Assembly (NCBI GenBank): GCA_965603125.1
Contig: CBFDBU010000004.1
Location: 1 to 64,000, forward strand
Length of the DNA: 64,000 bases
Source: JAJRTA01 sp965603125
Lineage (GTDB): Bacteria; Zixibacteria; MSB-5A5; GN15; FEB-12
Direction: 5' to 3'
A model generated the notes under the pieces. The model did not search any database. It was not told the DNA's origin and saw only the letters and a program-made list of their open reading frames with translations. How positions within the stretch are numbered: position 1 is the first letter of the stretch; each line of letters begins with the position of its first letter. Positions 1-10,214 of this stretch are shown one piece after another. A program made the position numbers and the translations under genes.

Positions 1-3000
1 GAGTAATATCAACAACCGTTTCGCAAACGGCCTGCGCGCCGCATTCATCCGTCGCTGTAACAGCAATGACATTGCTTCCCTCTACGGGGATTAAGCAGAC
101 CTCGCCCTCCACCAGTGTTACCGGTATGCCATTTACGGTCACGGTAACAACGGGAAGGTCGCCGTCCGGATCGCCGTATGCAAACCCATCAATACATATC
201 TCGCTCAAATCGCAGACTGTTAGCGTGCGGTTATCCGGGCAGGTCACCGTCGGAACCTGGTTGAGAGTGATATCGATCACCGTTTCGCAAACGGCCTGCG
301 CGCCGCATTCATCCGTCGCCGTAACAGCAATGACATTGCTTCCCTCCACGGGGATGAAGCAGACCTCGCTCTCCACCAGAGCCGCCGGTACACCGTTGAC
401 GGTCACGGTAACGTTGGGCAGGTCACCGTCCGGGTCACTGTATTCAAATCCATCAATACATATCTCACTCAAATCGCAGACCGTCAGCGCGGCGTCTTCC
501 GGACAGACAACAACCGGCGGACGGTTCAATATCACCGTGATCCTGATTGTGTCGGGCTCATCGCACGGCGGGCAGTTCTTCCCGTCCGCACATGGATTTC
601 TCAGGCTGCACGAATCATCGGCGCAGTAGACGAAAACATAGGTCGCCGAATCCGACTGCTGCGGGGTGAAACACGTCTGCCCGGAAATCCTGTCCAGTTG
701 CGTAAATTCACCAGGGCCCTCCCACTGAGTAATAATCAGGGAGTCACCGTCGGGATCGCTTCCCTCCACGGTGAAACAAATATCCTGCAACTGGCACAGG
801 TAAATCTTGGAATCATACGCCACCAGTTCCGGCGGCGAGTTGAGAACGACAACCACCTCAGTGATACAGGAACTCTGGTTGCCGCAGGCGTCGGTGGCCG
901 TCAGTGCAATGACATTGTTTCCTTCCACGGGGATGAAGCAGACCTCGCCTTCCACGAGAGTCGCGGGTGCGCCGTTGACGGTCACGGTAACAACAGGCAT
1001 ATCGCCGTCCGGGTCACCGTAGCTAAATCCGTCAATACATATCTCGCTTAGATCGCAGACTGTCAGCGTGCGGTTATCCGGACAGGTTACCATCGGGCCC
1101 TGGTTGAGAGTAATATCAACCATCGTTTCGCAAACGACCTGCGCGCCGCAAGCATCCGTCGCCGTAAGCGCAATGACGTTGTCCCCTTCTATCGGGATAA
1201 AGCAGACGCTACCCTCCACCAGAGCCGCCGGGGCGCCGTTCACTGTCACGACAACAACAGGCATATCGCCATCCGGGTCATCGTAGCTAAATCCGTCAAT
1301 ACATATCTCGCTCAAATCGCAGACTGTTAGCGTGCGGTTATCCGGGCAGGTAACCGTCGGAACCTGGTTGAGAGTGATATCGACCACCGTTTCGCAAACG
1401 GCCCGCGCGCCGCATTCGTCCGTTGCCGTAAGTGCAACAACGTTGCTTCCTTCTACGGGGATGAAGCAGACCTCGCCTTCCACCAGTGTCGCCGGTGCGC
1501 CGTTGACGGTGACGGTAACGTCGGGCAAATCGCCGTCCGGGTCACTGTATTCAAATCCGTCAATACATATCTCGCTCAAATCGCAGACTGTCAGAGCAGC
1601 GTCTTCCGGACAGATAACAACCGGCGGGCGGTTCAATATCACCGTGATCCTGATAGTGTCAGGCTCATCGCACGGCGGGCAGTTTTTCCCGTCTGCACAT
1701 GGACTCTTCAGGCTGCACGAATCATCGACGCAGTAGACGAAAACATAGGTCGCCGAATCCGACTGCTGCGGGGTGAAACACGTCTGTCCGGAAATCCTGT
1801 CCAGTTGCGTAAACCCTCCGGGGCCCTCCCACTGCCTGATAACCAAAGAATCACCATCAGGATCGCTTCCCTCCACGGTGAAACAGATATCCTGCAACTG
1901 GCACAGGTACATCTTGGAATCATACGCCACCAGTTCCGGTGGCGAGTTGAGAACGACAACCACCTCAGTGACACAGGAACTCTGGTTGCCGCAGGCGTCG
2001 GTAGCCGTAAGTGTAACAATGTTGCTCCCTTCAACCGGGAAGAAGCACACCGAGCCTTCTACGAGAGTCGCGGGTGCACCGTTGACGGTGAGCATAACAT
2101 CGACAATGTCGCCGTCGGGATCGGTGGTATCAAAACCGTCCACACAGATTTTCGTCAGGTCGCACAGCGTCAGGGTGGACGTCCCCGGACAGGTGACAAC
2201 CGGGGCGCTATTGAGGATTATGCTTACTTTAGTTGCGCATGAGGTCTCGTTACCGCAGAGGTCAACGGCAGTAATTGCAATGACATTGCTTCCCTCCACG
2301 GGGATGAAACAGACTGAGCCTTCGATAATACTGACCGGCTCACCGTTGACGGTAATGATAATCTCCGACAGATCATTGTCGGGGTCACTGTAGTCAAACC
2401 CACTGACACAAATCTCATCAAGTGTGCACTCGGTTCGCGTCTGATCGCCCGGACACGAAACGACCGGGGCGCTGTTTACCACCACGTCTATCTCGGTAGC
2501 GCAGGAAACCTGATTGCCACAGGCGTCGGTGACTGTAACGGTTATGATGTTGGCACCGCCAACTGGAACAAAGCAAACACTGCCCTCGACAAGTTGGACC
2601 GCAATGCCATTGACATCAACAGCAACAAAAACAATATCATCATCCGGATCACTGTATTCAAACCCGTCAATACATATCTCGCTGAGATCGCAGACTTCCA
2701 GAGTGCGGTTTTCAGGGCAGGTTACCACCGGCGCGCCGTTGAGGATCACGTTTGCTTCGGTGGTGCACGATGTTACATTGCCGCAGGCGTCGGTCGCGGT
2801 CAGTGCAACTACGTTGCTTCCTTCGAGCGGCACAAAGCACACTGAGCCTTCTACTATATTCGCCGGTTCACCATTGACAGTAAGGGTTACATCGATAATA
2901 TCGCCGTCGGGATCGGTGGTGTCAAAACCATCCAGACAGATTTCGCCCAAATCACAGACCGCCATAGTTGTGTTGCCGGGACATGTTACCACCGGGGCGC

Positions 3001-6000
3001 TATTGAGGATTACGCTTACTTCAGTTGCGCATGTGGCTTCGTTACCGCAGAGATCAACAGCAGTAAGTGCAATGACATTTCTTCCCTCCACGGGGATGAA
3101 ACAGACCGCGCCCTCCACAAGTGTTGCCGGTACGCCGTTGACGGTCACGGTAATATCGAGCAGGTCACCATCCGGGTCACCGTAGCTAAATCCGTCAATA
3201 CATATTTCACTCAAATCGCAGACTGTCAGCGTGCGGTTATCCGGACAGGTAACCGTCGGATCCTGGTTGAACGTAATATCAACCATCGTTTCGCAAACGG
3301 CCTGCGCGCCGCATTCATCCGTCGCCGTAATTGCAATGACATTGCTTCCCTCCACGGGGATGAAGCAGACCTCGCCCTCCACCAGTGTCGCCGGTGCGCC
3401 GTTGACGGTGATAACTACATCGGCAAGGTTACCGTCCGGGTCACCGTATTCAAACCCGTCAATACATATCTCGCTCAGATCGCAGATCGTCAGTGCGGCA
3501 TCATCCGGGCAGACAACGACAGGCGGGCTGTTGACGGTCACGTCGAGAAGGATTTCGTCCGAACTGATAACTCCACACTCGTCACGAGCCTCAACCTGAA
3601 CGGAGTACACGGCGCTCGCGTCATCAGGCACAAAACAGACTCTGCTGGTCGCCGGATCGAACACGGCTCCCACAACGCCGTTGATGACTACCGTGCTGGG
3701 ATCCAGATTGTTATTGGGATCGCTGATTCCCACCGGCAGACAGATCTCGGCAGGTTCGCAAATGACAAACGCCGTATCCGGCGGGAGAATAACCAGCGGC
3801 CCCACGTTGCAATCAACAAAGACAGTGAAGTCGCACGTGTAGTCGCTGCACGGGGTAGTGACGCTCACTACTATATGATTACTCTGGGAACACTCCGAAG
3901 TGAACCTGACCGTATCGGCTTTGCCGGAGTAGGCTTCGTACCAGGCATTAGTACCGGATATTGCGACCGAGATATCATCGGATTCCGGGATGCTGTCAAT
4001 CGGGAAACTGAATGTATCCAGACCGCAGGCGAAGACGGTCGTATCGCCGGGGCAGACAATGTCAATGTCCTGATCGGTCCTGATAGTCACCACCGCCGAG
4101 GCGGTTGCCTGGTTGCACCGGCCGTAAGCCGTCACCACGATGTCGTAGACACCGGAGGAGTACGGCGTGAGACAGGCTGCGCCGTTCACATAATCGGCCC
4201 CGTCAATGACGATGTTGTCAAGAGTCTCGTCGGGGTCGTCCACAAGGACAGGCAGACATATCTGCTGCGGGTAGCACAGGTAGATAGCGGTGTCACTGAC
4301 CTGTACCGTCAGCGGTCTGGTCTCGGCGACCTCGATGGCGGTCTCGCAACTGACATCGCCGCAGGCGTCGGTGACGGTAAGAACGACCGTGTTGATACCC
4401 GCTGACGGCACAAAGCGCACGGCGCCGTCGACAAGCTCCTGTGGAGCCCCGTTGACAGTGACTGTGGCTGCAACCAGGTTGCCGTCCGGATCGTAGTAGT
4501 CGAAGCCTTCGATCACAATCTCATCGTCAAGACTACAAACCCGGAGAGAAGAGTTCTCCGGGCAAGTCACCACCGGAGCAATGTTGACCACCACGTCGAT
4601 TTCAGTGCTGCCGGAGGCCTGGTTACCACAAGCGTCCATGACCGTAATTGTCACGGTATTGACGCCCGCGTCCGGCATGAAGCAGATCGTCCCCTCGACC
4701 AGTTCGACCGGCCGGCCGTTGACGGCAATGGCAACATCGTCGACATCGCCGTCGGCATCGCTGTAACCGAATCCACCCACGCATATTTCGCTGAGATCGC
4801 AGACTTCCATGACACTCCCGGGTGGGTAGACTACAACGGGCGCGCTGTTGAGCGAAACATCAACCGCCGTGGCGCAGGAGCTTTCGTTGCCGCAGTCGTC
4901 AGTGACCGTCACAAGAATCGAATTGACACCCTCTACAGGAACAAAACAGACTTGTCCCTCCTCCATACTTGCCGGTTGCCCATTGACGGTGACAAGCACC
5001 TCGGCGATATCCCTGTCCGGGTCACTGAAGCCGAAACCGTTGACACAGATTTCACTCAGGTCGCAGACGGTCATCGCACGGTCATCAGGGCAGGTCACAA
5101 CGGGCGCGCTGTTGAGCGTAACATCCACCGCCGTGCCGCAGGAGCTTTCGTTGCCGCATGCGTCGATGGCCGTTACTGAGATCGAATTGACGCCCTCGAT
5201 CGGAACAAAACAGACCTGGCCCTCCACTATGCTTGCCGGTTGCCCATTGACGGTGACAAGCACCTCCGAGAGGTCCCCGTCCGGGTCGCTGAAGGCAAAG
5301 GGGCCCGCGCAGATTTCGTTGAGGTCGCACACCGTCAGATTGCTGTTGTCCGGACAGGAAACCACGGGATCGGCGTTGAGGACTATCGTCATTTCGGTGG
5401 TGCACGAGACCTCCAGGCCGCAATCGTCGGTAGCGGTAAGCACTATCGAGTTGACGCCTTCGGAGGGGACGAAGCACACGCTGCCCTCGCTGACAGCGGC
5501 GGGCACGCCGTTGACGGCGGCCGTAACGCCGCCCAGGTTGCCGTTTGGATCGCTATATTCAAACCCAGCCACGCAGATCTCGCTCAGATCACAGACCGTG
5601 TCCGACGCGTTATCCGGGCACGTGACCACCGGCGGCAGATTCTTCTCCACCACGTAGGTGGCCATGCAGGCAGCCGTCTGACCGATGGCGTCCGTAGCTG
5701 TTATTTCAATCTCATACGTCCCCGTAGCATCGGGAGTGAGACAAAGCTCGCCCGTGGTGGGGTCAATAGTGGCCGGGCTCTCCGGAGCGATGGAGAACGA
5801 CAGTTGGCCCGCCCCTTCGTTAAGCACCGTCGTCACCAGACAGATATTGTCGTAATCGCAGGCGAGACCCTGCCAGGAGTCGCACTGAATGTCCGGCGGG
5901 GGATAGTCTACCTCTATCTTGGTGCAGTCAATTGAGGCGATAATCCGGACCCGCTCGTCGGGATAGCAGACGCTGTTGGGCGGGTCACTTTCTCCGGGTT

Positions 6001-6703
6001 CTTCTTCACCGGCATACTTGACGCCGATCGTGAACTGATCCACCTCGTTTAGGGTCAGTGTGGCCGTCGCCATGCCGTATTCGTCCGTGACGGCGACAGC
6101 GAGCGGATCCTGATCGAGATCGACACCGCACTCATCATGGTGAGCGTAGAACAGGATTTCCCTCCCGCCCATGGGAGCGAAATTGCCGTCGCAGCAATTC
6201 TGTTCCAGCAGGATAGTCACATCGAACGGGAACCCGGCCAGAATCTCAGTGGAAATATCCAGGATCGCCAACCGTGAGTCGATCTCGTTCGACACTCCCA
6301 GTGCCAAAAGCCCGGATTCCTCACCGACTGCCTTTACCACGAGGGGCTGCCAAGACTGGCTCTCGTCGGTGGCAGTCCAGGTCGAGTTTACCATACCGTC
6401 CGCGTCGGCCAAAACATCCCACCTGCCGTATTCCTCACCGACAGTTCCCGAATGCTCCAACGGCGCAACCGACACCGACACCATCTCACCGGAGGTGAAA
6501 CCGGTGCCGGTGATTGCCAGCGTATCGCCCACAGATCGGTTGCCGGAAATCTCCACCAGTGGATCGGGAGCGGCGTCGGCAACAACGTCTCCCGAACCGC
6601 CCACGGTGGCGGGATCGCTCGCCCCGGCTCCAAGGGCTGATGTAACCGGAAGCAGCACGAAAGCCATTATGAACAAGCCGGGCAATGTCCAGGATCGTCT
6701 CAT
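1..6703 (-). CDS. Giant secreted Cys-rich Ig-like repeat protein (3' end beyond window)
   Basis: The frame is open from an ATG at 6703 to the window edge, giving at least 2,234 residues with no stop in the stretches I translated. GGAGG lies about 6 nt before the ATG. The N-terminus is a signal peptide (MRRSW, then a hydrophobic run ending near TSALGA), so the protein is exported. After about 250 residues of less regular beta-rich sequence come about 21 modules of roughly 90 residues. A typical module has a CP near its start, the motif CDLSEIC, a DPDGD acidic turn, VNG, EGxVCFxPxEG and TATDxCG. Five or six cysteines recur per module, suggesting disulfides and an extracellular HYR/Ig-like fold. 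Modules near 800 and 1900 are variants with CQLQDIC and extra cysteines. It is probably a surface or released adhesion or matrix protein; the exact role is unknown. Plus-strand open frames across this region are shadows of the repeats. Confidence 0.9.
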   Translation of the reverse strand, partial: MRRSWTLPGLFIMAFVLLPVTSALGAGASDPATVGGSGDVVADAAPDPLVEISGNRSVGDTLAITGTGFTSGEMVSVSVAPLEHSGTVGEEYGRWDVLADADGMVNSTWTATDESQSWQPLVVKAVGEESGLLALGVSNEIDSRLAILDISTEILAGFPFDVTILLEQNCCDGNFAPMGGREILFYAHHDECGVDLDQDPLAVAVTDEYGMATATLTLNEVDQFTIGVKYAGEEEPGESDPPNSVCYPDERVRIIASIDCTKIEVDYPPPDIQCDSWQGLACDYDNICLVTTVLNEGAGQLSFSIAPESPATIDPTTGELCLTPDATGTYEIEITATDAIGQTAACMATYVVEKNLPPVVTCPDNASDTVCDLSEICVAGFEYSDPNGNLGGVTAAVNGVPAAVSEGSVCFVPSEGVNSIVLTATDDCGLEVSCTTEMTIVLNADPVVSCPDNSNLTVCDLNEICAGPFAFSDPDGDLSEVLVTVNGQPASIVEGQVCFVPIEGVNSISVTAIDACGNESSCGTAVDVTLNSAPVVTCPDDRAMTVCDLSEICVNGFGFSDPDRDIAEVLVTVNGQPASMEEGQVCFVPVEGVNSILVTVTDDCGNESSCATAVDVSLNSAPVVVYPPGSVMEVCDLSEICVGGFGYSDADGDVDDVAIAVNGRPVELVEGTICFMPDAGVNTVTITVMDACGNQASGSTEIDVVVNIAPVVTCPENSSLRVCSLDDEIVIEGFDYYDPDGNLVAATVTVNGAPQELVDGAVRFVPSAGINTVVLTVTDACGDVSCETAIEVAETRPLTVQVSDTAIYLCYPQQICLPVLVDDPDETLDNIVIDGADYVNGAACLTPYSSGVYDIVVTAYGRCNQATASAVVTIRTDQDIDIVCPGDTTVFACGLDTFSFPIDSIPESDDISVAISGTNAWYEAYSGKADTVRFTSECSQSNHIVVSVTTPCSDYTCDFTVFVDCNVGPLVILPPDTAFVICEPAEICLPVGISDPNNNLDPSTVVINGVVGAVFDPATSRVCFVPDDASAVYSVQVEARDECGVISSDEILLDVTVNSPPVVVCPDDAALTICDLSEICIDGFEYGDPDGNLADVVITVNGAPATLVEGEVCFIPVEGSNVIAITATDECGAQAVCETMVDITFNQDPTVTCPDNRTLTVCDLSEICIDGFSYGDPDGDLLDITVTVNGVPATLVEGAVCFIPVEGRNVIALTAVDLCGNEATCATEVSVILNSAPVVTCPGNTTMAVCDLGEICLDGFDTTDPDGDIIDVTLTVNGEPANIVEGSVCFVPLEGSNVVALTATDACGNVTSCTTEANVILNGAPVVTCPENRTLEVCDLSEICIDGFEYSDPDDDIVFVAVDVNGIAVQLVEGSVCFVPVGGANIITVTVTDACGNQVSCATEIDVVVNSAPVVSCPGDQTRTECTLDEICVSGFDYSDPDNDLSEIIITVNGEPVSIIEGSVCFIPVEGSNVIAITAVDLCGNETSCATKVSIILNSAPVVTCPGTSTLTLCDLTKICVDGFDTTDPDGDIVDVMLTVNGAPATLVEGSVCFFPVEGSNIVTLTATDACGNQSSCVTEVVVVLNSPPELVAYDSKMYLCQLQDICFTVEGSDPDGDSLVIRQWEGPGGFTQLDRISGQTCFTPQQSDSATYVFVYCVDDSCSLKSPCADGKNCPPCDEPDTIRITVILNRPPVVICPEDAALTVCDLSEICIDGFEYSDPDGDLPDVTVTVNGAPATLVEGEVCFIPVEGSNVVALTATDECGARAVCETVVDITLNQVPTVTCPDNRTLTVCDLSEICIDGFSYDDPDGDMPVVVVTVNGAPAALVEGSVCFIPIEGDNVIALTATDACGAQVVCETMVDITLNQGPMVTCPDNRTLTVCDLSEICIDGFSYGDPDGDMPVVTVTVNGAPATLVEGEVCFIPVEGNNVIALTATDACGNQSSCITEVVVVLNSPPELVAYDSKIYLCQLQDICFTVEGSDPDGDSLIITQWEGPGEFTQLDRISGQTCFTPQQSDSATYVFVYCADDSCSLRNPCADGKNCPPCDEPDTIRITVILNRPPVVVCPEDAALTVCDLSEICIDGFEYSDPDGDLPNVTVTVNGVPAALVESEVCFIPVEGSNVIAVTATDECGAQAVCETVIDITLNQVPTVTCPDNRTLTVCDLSEICIDGFAYGDPDGDLPVVTVTVNGIPVTLVEGEVCLIPVEGSNVIAVTATDECGAQAVCETVVDIT
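440..2107 (-). repeat. Higher-order tandem duplication (period 1,107 bp) inside the giant gene
   Basis: The stretch from about 440 to 1000 recurs at about 1547 to 2107, offset by 1,107 bp (369 codons). The match is nearly identical around 600-690 versus 1707-1797 and becomes more diverged towards the 3' side. The unit covers about four Ig-like modules, including the unusual CQLQDIC one. This points to a recent block duplication on top of the older 90-residue module repeats, and to a gene still changing length. Confidence 0.8.
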
Positions 6704-6918
6704 GAGTTCCTCCGAAGTAGAATCCGCGAGCGGCAGGACCGACCTTCGGTCAGCCTGTCAGATAAAGTGCTCGCTGAACACCTCTATTCTATCTACGCGA
6801 GGGGCAGCAAACCCCCGTCTGAAAAAGCAATTTCTGTATCTACAATACTGCCACACAAATAAGGCGGTAAGGCGTAGTATGATACCGTAGTATGTATGCT
6901 CATTTTCTCAAGCCTTTT

Positions 6919-6946
6919 AATATACCTTTTTCTGCCCAAAAGTCAA
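6919..6946 (-). promoter_or_regulatory. Promoter of the giant repeat-protein gene
   Basis: On the minus strand TTGACT (6946-6941) and TATATT (6924-6919) are separated by 16 bp. Transcription would start near 6912, leaving a leader of about 205 nt before the ATG at 6703. The leader holds a 6-bp hairpin (GACCGA/TCGGTC, 6737-6751) close to the ribosome binding site. I see no known riboswitch consensus in it. Confidence 0.7.
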
Positions 6947-7304
6947 CAGGCACATTGGGCTGAACCACAGCCAACGCAATAATCGGGCCAACCGGGTAAT
7001 TCCTTAAATGACCGGAGCTTAGGTGGTTACGGAAACCGCTGCTGCAGCATTGTTCTGCATATGTGAAATCAACGTTTCACAATATGCGCCGTCGTGTCCA
7101 GGCTCCCGGCTCCCGACCCGAGATGACTTTGCGGATCGCGACAGAACCGACTTCATTCCAGGACTTTAGGCAAGACGCGTCTTATACGCTTCTTCGCTGA
7201 CCGGGCATCCCTGAAGGGCGTTTCACAGGCAGATCGGTGCCAGCTACTCCTGCCGCCCGGGACTTCGTTTGATCGGCGCCGAAACTGCTTTTCCGGGTCC
7301 CCGG
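6947..7304. other. Intergenic region, no gene recognised
   Basis: These 358 bases lie between the end of the sorting-domain gene at 7305 and the promoter of the giant gene. They contain a 12-bp palindrome, AAGACGCGTCTT, at 7172-7183, but no T-tract terminator and no plausible coding frame. Confidence 0.5.
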
Positions 7305-10214
7305 CTACTTGAGCAAGACCATCTTCCTGGTGCAAACGCGGCCGCCGGCCTTGAGACGATAGAAGTAGACACCGCTGGCCAGGCTGCCCGCGTCCCAGGA
7401 AATCGTGTGCATTCCGGCGCCTCGGTACTCGTCCGACAGCGTTGCAACCCGCTGCCCCATGAGGTTGAATATGTCAACGGAGACGACTGAGGCCTCCGGC
7501 AGGAAGAACGAGATCTCGGTTATCGGGTTGAAGGGATTGGGACGGTTCTGGAAGAGAACCACCGCGGACGGCCTCTCGCTGCCATCATCGGAACTTGATC
7601 GGTCGGAATCCCTCTTACCGATCAGCAGCCGGTAATAGACACCGGAGTCGCCCGGTATCCGGGGAAGGTTCACCGAGCCCGTCTGCCCAAGATCACAGAG
7701 CCAGAACCCGTTCTCGTCCGCCAGCACCAACTCCATGTCCTCCGGCAGATGGGAGGAATCCCCCAGCGCCAGGCGCATCGGCTCCCCGGTGTTGCCGCGC
7801 ACCAACAGGTCGAACCGCCACCCGGTGTCGCTGGGCGCTCGGAAATCCCCGCCCAGCAGTCGCCTATCGCCGCCTTCGTCACGATCCACGAAGGCCAGCG
7901 ACACGTACCGATCAAAGACCGGCGGTTCGCTGAAATCGAGTTGATCGGGGCCATCGCTCGCCTGAGAGGACACTCCACAACGGTTGACCATATCGTCAAC
8001 GGTGGGAGTAGTCAACTGAAGTTCTATCCGCCAGTGGTCGACTATCCCGGGTTCGCTGCCCGAGCCTGCGCCCACGATTACCGCTTCACCGTAGATGACA
8101 TACATCTCGCGCATTACGGTGGCGTTGTTTTTCACCCAGTACCCCGTGAACGGCTCCAGGGTGCTGACCGATTCATAGCCGGAGCCAGTGTATCTATGAA
8201 GGTAGGGTTCCACGTCGTTTTCGATCCGGCACTCACCCCACGGGACGTCGAAAGCAAAAGGATTGGATACCTGGTTCCACCCTGGTTCGAGCGCGATCGT
8301 GAAATACGCCTGATTCTGGATCAGGATATCCGGAAAGGTAGACAGCCCGCTCGCGTCAATCCGCTTGCCGCCGCGTACCGCCAGCCAGTAGCCTCGGCCG
8401 TGCTGGATCTGTCCAACCTCGTGGTATTCGTCATAATCTCCTCTTCCCGGGTTCCATCGCCCCAATCGCCACAGGGTCGGGTCCGGCGAACCCAAGTCAT
8501 CCTCGATAACGGCAGAGACACCGTCAGGGTCAACCTCAAAGGGGAAACCAACCATCTGGTAGACACCGTCTGGAAGTGTGGGACTCGAAATGTCGTAGAA
8601 CTGAGTCTGAACGTGGTAGGGCCAGGCCGTTGGCTCATCACCTATAGCAGGCTGCGTGAGACTGTCCTGGCCATAGTATGCAGCGACGTAGTATTCCACA
8701 CCGCTCAATCCGACAACGCTTGATGAAACCGTACTGGCGTAAACGTCGGTAGTGACTGCCGGCATGGATCGCTTGGAATACCCGCGTCTCCCTCCCTGGC
8801 GATAATACAGCGTCACTGAATCAGGATAGCCCAGCGCGGTCACGCGTACCGTGCCGCTCGCACCCATGTCGATCGGGTCTGAAAGATGATCGACAATTGC
8901 AAGTTCGGGCGCCGCCGGTTGAAACCCGGCCTCGTAGGCAAGTCGCGCCTGTTCGGTGTCGTCTCTCAAAGCAGCCACTGACGCCAGGCGGTCGGCCCCT
9001 TGCGCGACGACTATGGCAACCACGATCTCAGTGCTGTCGCCGGCGCCGAATGTGATCGGACCGGTAGTCATGATGAAGCGACAGTCAAGCGGATCATAGT
9101 CGACGTCACCCTGAGCCGACACCGGATCGCCGCTGTGATGATACCGGAGCTGATTCCCGTTCCATATATACGGGGCTCCGAATAACAGCAATCCCTTCAT
9201 GTAGTTGTAGGTCTGGGCGGCGGAATTGGGGTCGGTGTCGTATTTGTTCTTGGCAAAAGACGTCATCCCCTCGTTGGCGTAACCCAACCGCTCCATGCCG
9301 AACATCGTGGCGGTATCGAGTGAACTCCCGGTCCACTGAAGCGGCCCCTGTAACAGGCGATAGCCCAGGGCCGGCGGTGTGGAACCATACTGGTCATCGT
9401 TGTTGGTGAAATTGTAAACATAGGCCAGGTTAAGAGTGGTATCACACCCCACCAGGTCGTCCGCACGACCGCCGAGGTCGGGATCGACCCAGAGTGAAAA
9501 GTAGCAGCTGTCTATGGTTACACCGCTCTTGTTGTATATCCGGTAGCGCAGGAAGACACTATTGCCAAGCGCGTCCGGAGTATCGAATGCGAACGTCGTC
9601 TGGCGGATTTCCACACCTAACGGAGCGGTCGAACCGGAAAAACACGTGTGCTGCGATGAATCGGCGTCGTTGAACACAGCCCACAACATCTGGTCGCCGA
9701 TCATTTCCGGGTCGCCGTTAGCATCCACCGGCGCGCCCTGGTTTGCCGGCCAGTTGAGGTAGTCATCATTGTGATTACCCGCCAGGCTGTCACTGTAGAG
9801 CTTGTATACTCGGAACGACGGGTTGTCCGGCTGGTCGGTTCCGCCGGCAATTGGTCCCGGTACGTACTCGCCGTCATATTCTGCCACGGTCACACGCGTC
9901 TCACCGCTTACCTGCCCCCCGATCCACAGCCCCGACGCATAGAGGCACCTGTTGGTCATATTGCCGCTTTCGATATCCAGCACAGTGTTGTATGGGAAAA
10001 AGGTCCCTGCATTATAGCCAAAGATATTTTCCACATCAAAGCCGAAGGTACCATGGTTGGTCACGAACATCAGGATGTTGTTGGCATTGATATAATGCTG
10101 GTTGTCGATATCCGCCGACATCCGGGGCGTCGGCTTGTCCTTACCATGCCAGGCAGCCCTGGACGGCAGCGCCATAACAACGGATAGCATCAATACGAGA
10201 GTGATCGCTTTCAT
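7305..10214 (-). CDS. Secreted protein with type IX (Por) C-terminal sorting domain
   Basis: A 969-residue protein with an N-terminal signal peptide (about residues 1-20, cut after PSRA). The body is beta-rich with repeated Gly/Asp/Tyr-rich stretches and no catalytic motif I recognise. The last 85 residues or so are a type IX secretion C-terminal signal: NPFNP at the start of the domain, then VDIFNLMGQRV, LASGVYFYRL and a basic KMVLLK end. Proteins with this tail cross the outer membrane and are attached to the cell surface or released. Its ATG overlaps the stop of the upstream gene (ATGA, 10211-10214), so the two are translationally coupled. It is the last gene of the kinase operon. Its specific function is unknown. 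Confidence 0.85.
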   Translation of the reverse strand: MKAITLVLMLSVVMALPSRAAWHGKDKPTPRMSADIDNQHYINANNILMFVTNHGTFGFDVENIFGYNAGTFFPYNTVLDIESGNMTNRCLYASGLWIGGQVSGETRVTVAEYDGEYVPGPIAGGTDQPDNPSFRVYKLYSDSLAGNHNDDYLNWPANQGAPVDANGDPEMIGDQMLWAVFNDADSSQHTCFSGSTAPLGVEIRQTTFAFDTPDALGNSVFLRYRIYNKSGVTIDSCYFSLWVDPDLGGRADDLVGCDTTLNLAYVYNFTNNDDQYGSTPPALGYRLLQGPLQWTGSSLDTATMFGMERLGYANEGMTSFAKNKYDTDPNSAAQTYNYMKGLLLFGAPYIWNGNQLRYHHSGDPVSAQGDVDYDPLDCRFIMTTGPITFGAGDSTEIVVAIVVAQGADRLASVAALRDDTEQARLAYEAGFQPAAPELAIVDHLSDPIDMGASGTVRVTALGYPDSVTLYYRQGGRRGYSKRSMPAVTTDVYASTVSSSVVGLSGVEYYVAAYYGQDSLTQPAIGDEPTAWPYHVQTQFYDISSPTLPDGVYQMVGFPFEVDPDGVSAVIEDDLGSPDPTLWRLGRWNPGRGDYDEYHEVGQIQHGRGYWLAVRGGKRIDASGLSTFPDILIQNQAYFTIALEPGWNQVSNPFAFDVPWGECRIENDVEPYLHRYTGSGYESVSTLEPFTGYWVKNNATVMREMYVIYGEAVIVGAGSGSEPGIVDHWRIELQLTTPTVDDMVNRCGVSSQASDGPDQLDFSEPPVFDRYVSLAFVDRDEGGDRRLLGGDFRAPSDTGWRFDLLVRGNTGEPMRLALGDSSHLPEDMELVLADENGFWLCDLGQTGSVNLPRIPGDSGVYYRLLIGKRDSDRSSSDDGSERPSAVVLFQNRPNPFNPITEISFFLPEASVVSVDIFNLMGQRVATLSDEYRGAGMHTISWDAGSLASGVYFYRLKAGGRVCTRKMVLLK

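Noticed and set aside
440..2107. CRISPR array or tandem satellite DNA
   Set aside because: The repeats are 270-bp and 1,107-bp units in a continuous reading frame with conserved protein motifs; there is no short-repeat and unique-spacer pattern.
66..5935. Many plus-strand open frames with repeated Thr/Ser/Pro-rich translations
   Set aside because: They are antisense shadows of the minus-strand Ig-like repeats. The minus frame has a signal peptide, a ribosome binding site and conserved domain motifs; the plus frames are broken repeatedly.
6704..6912. Cyclic-di-GMP or other known riboswitch in the leader of the giant gene
   Set aside because: I looked for the conserved cores and found none; only one short hairpin is evident.
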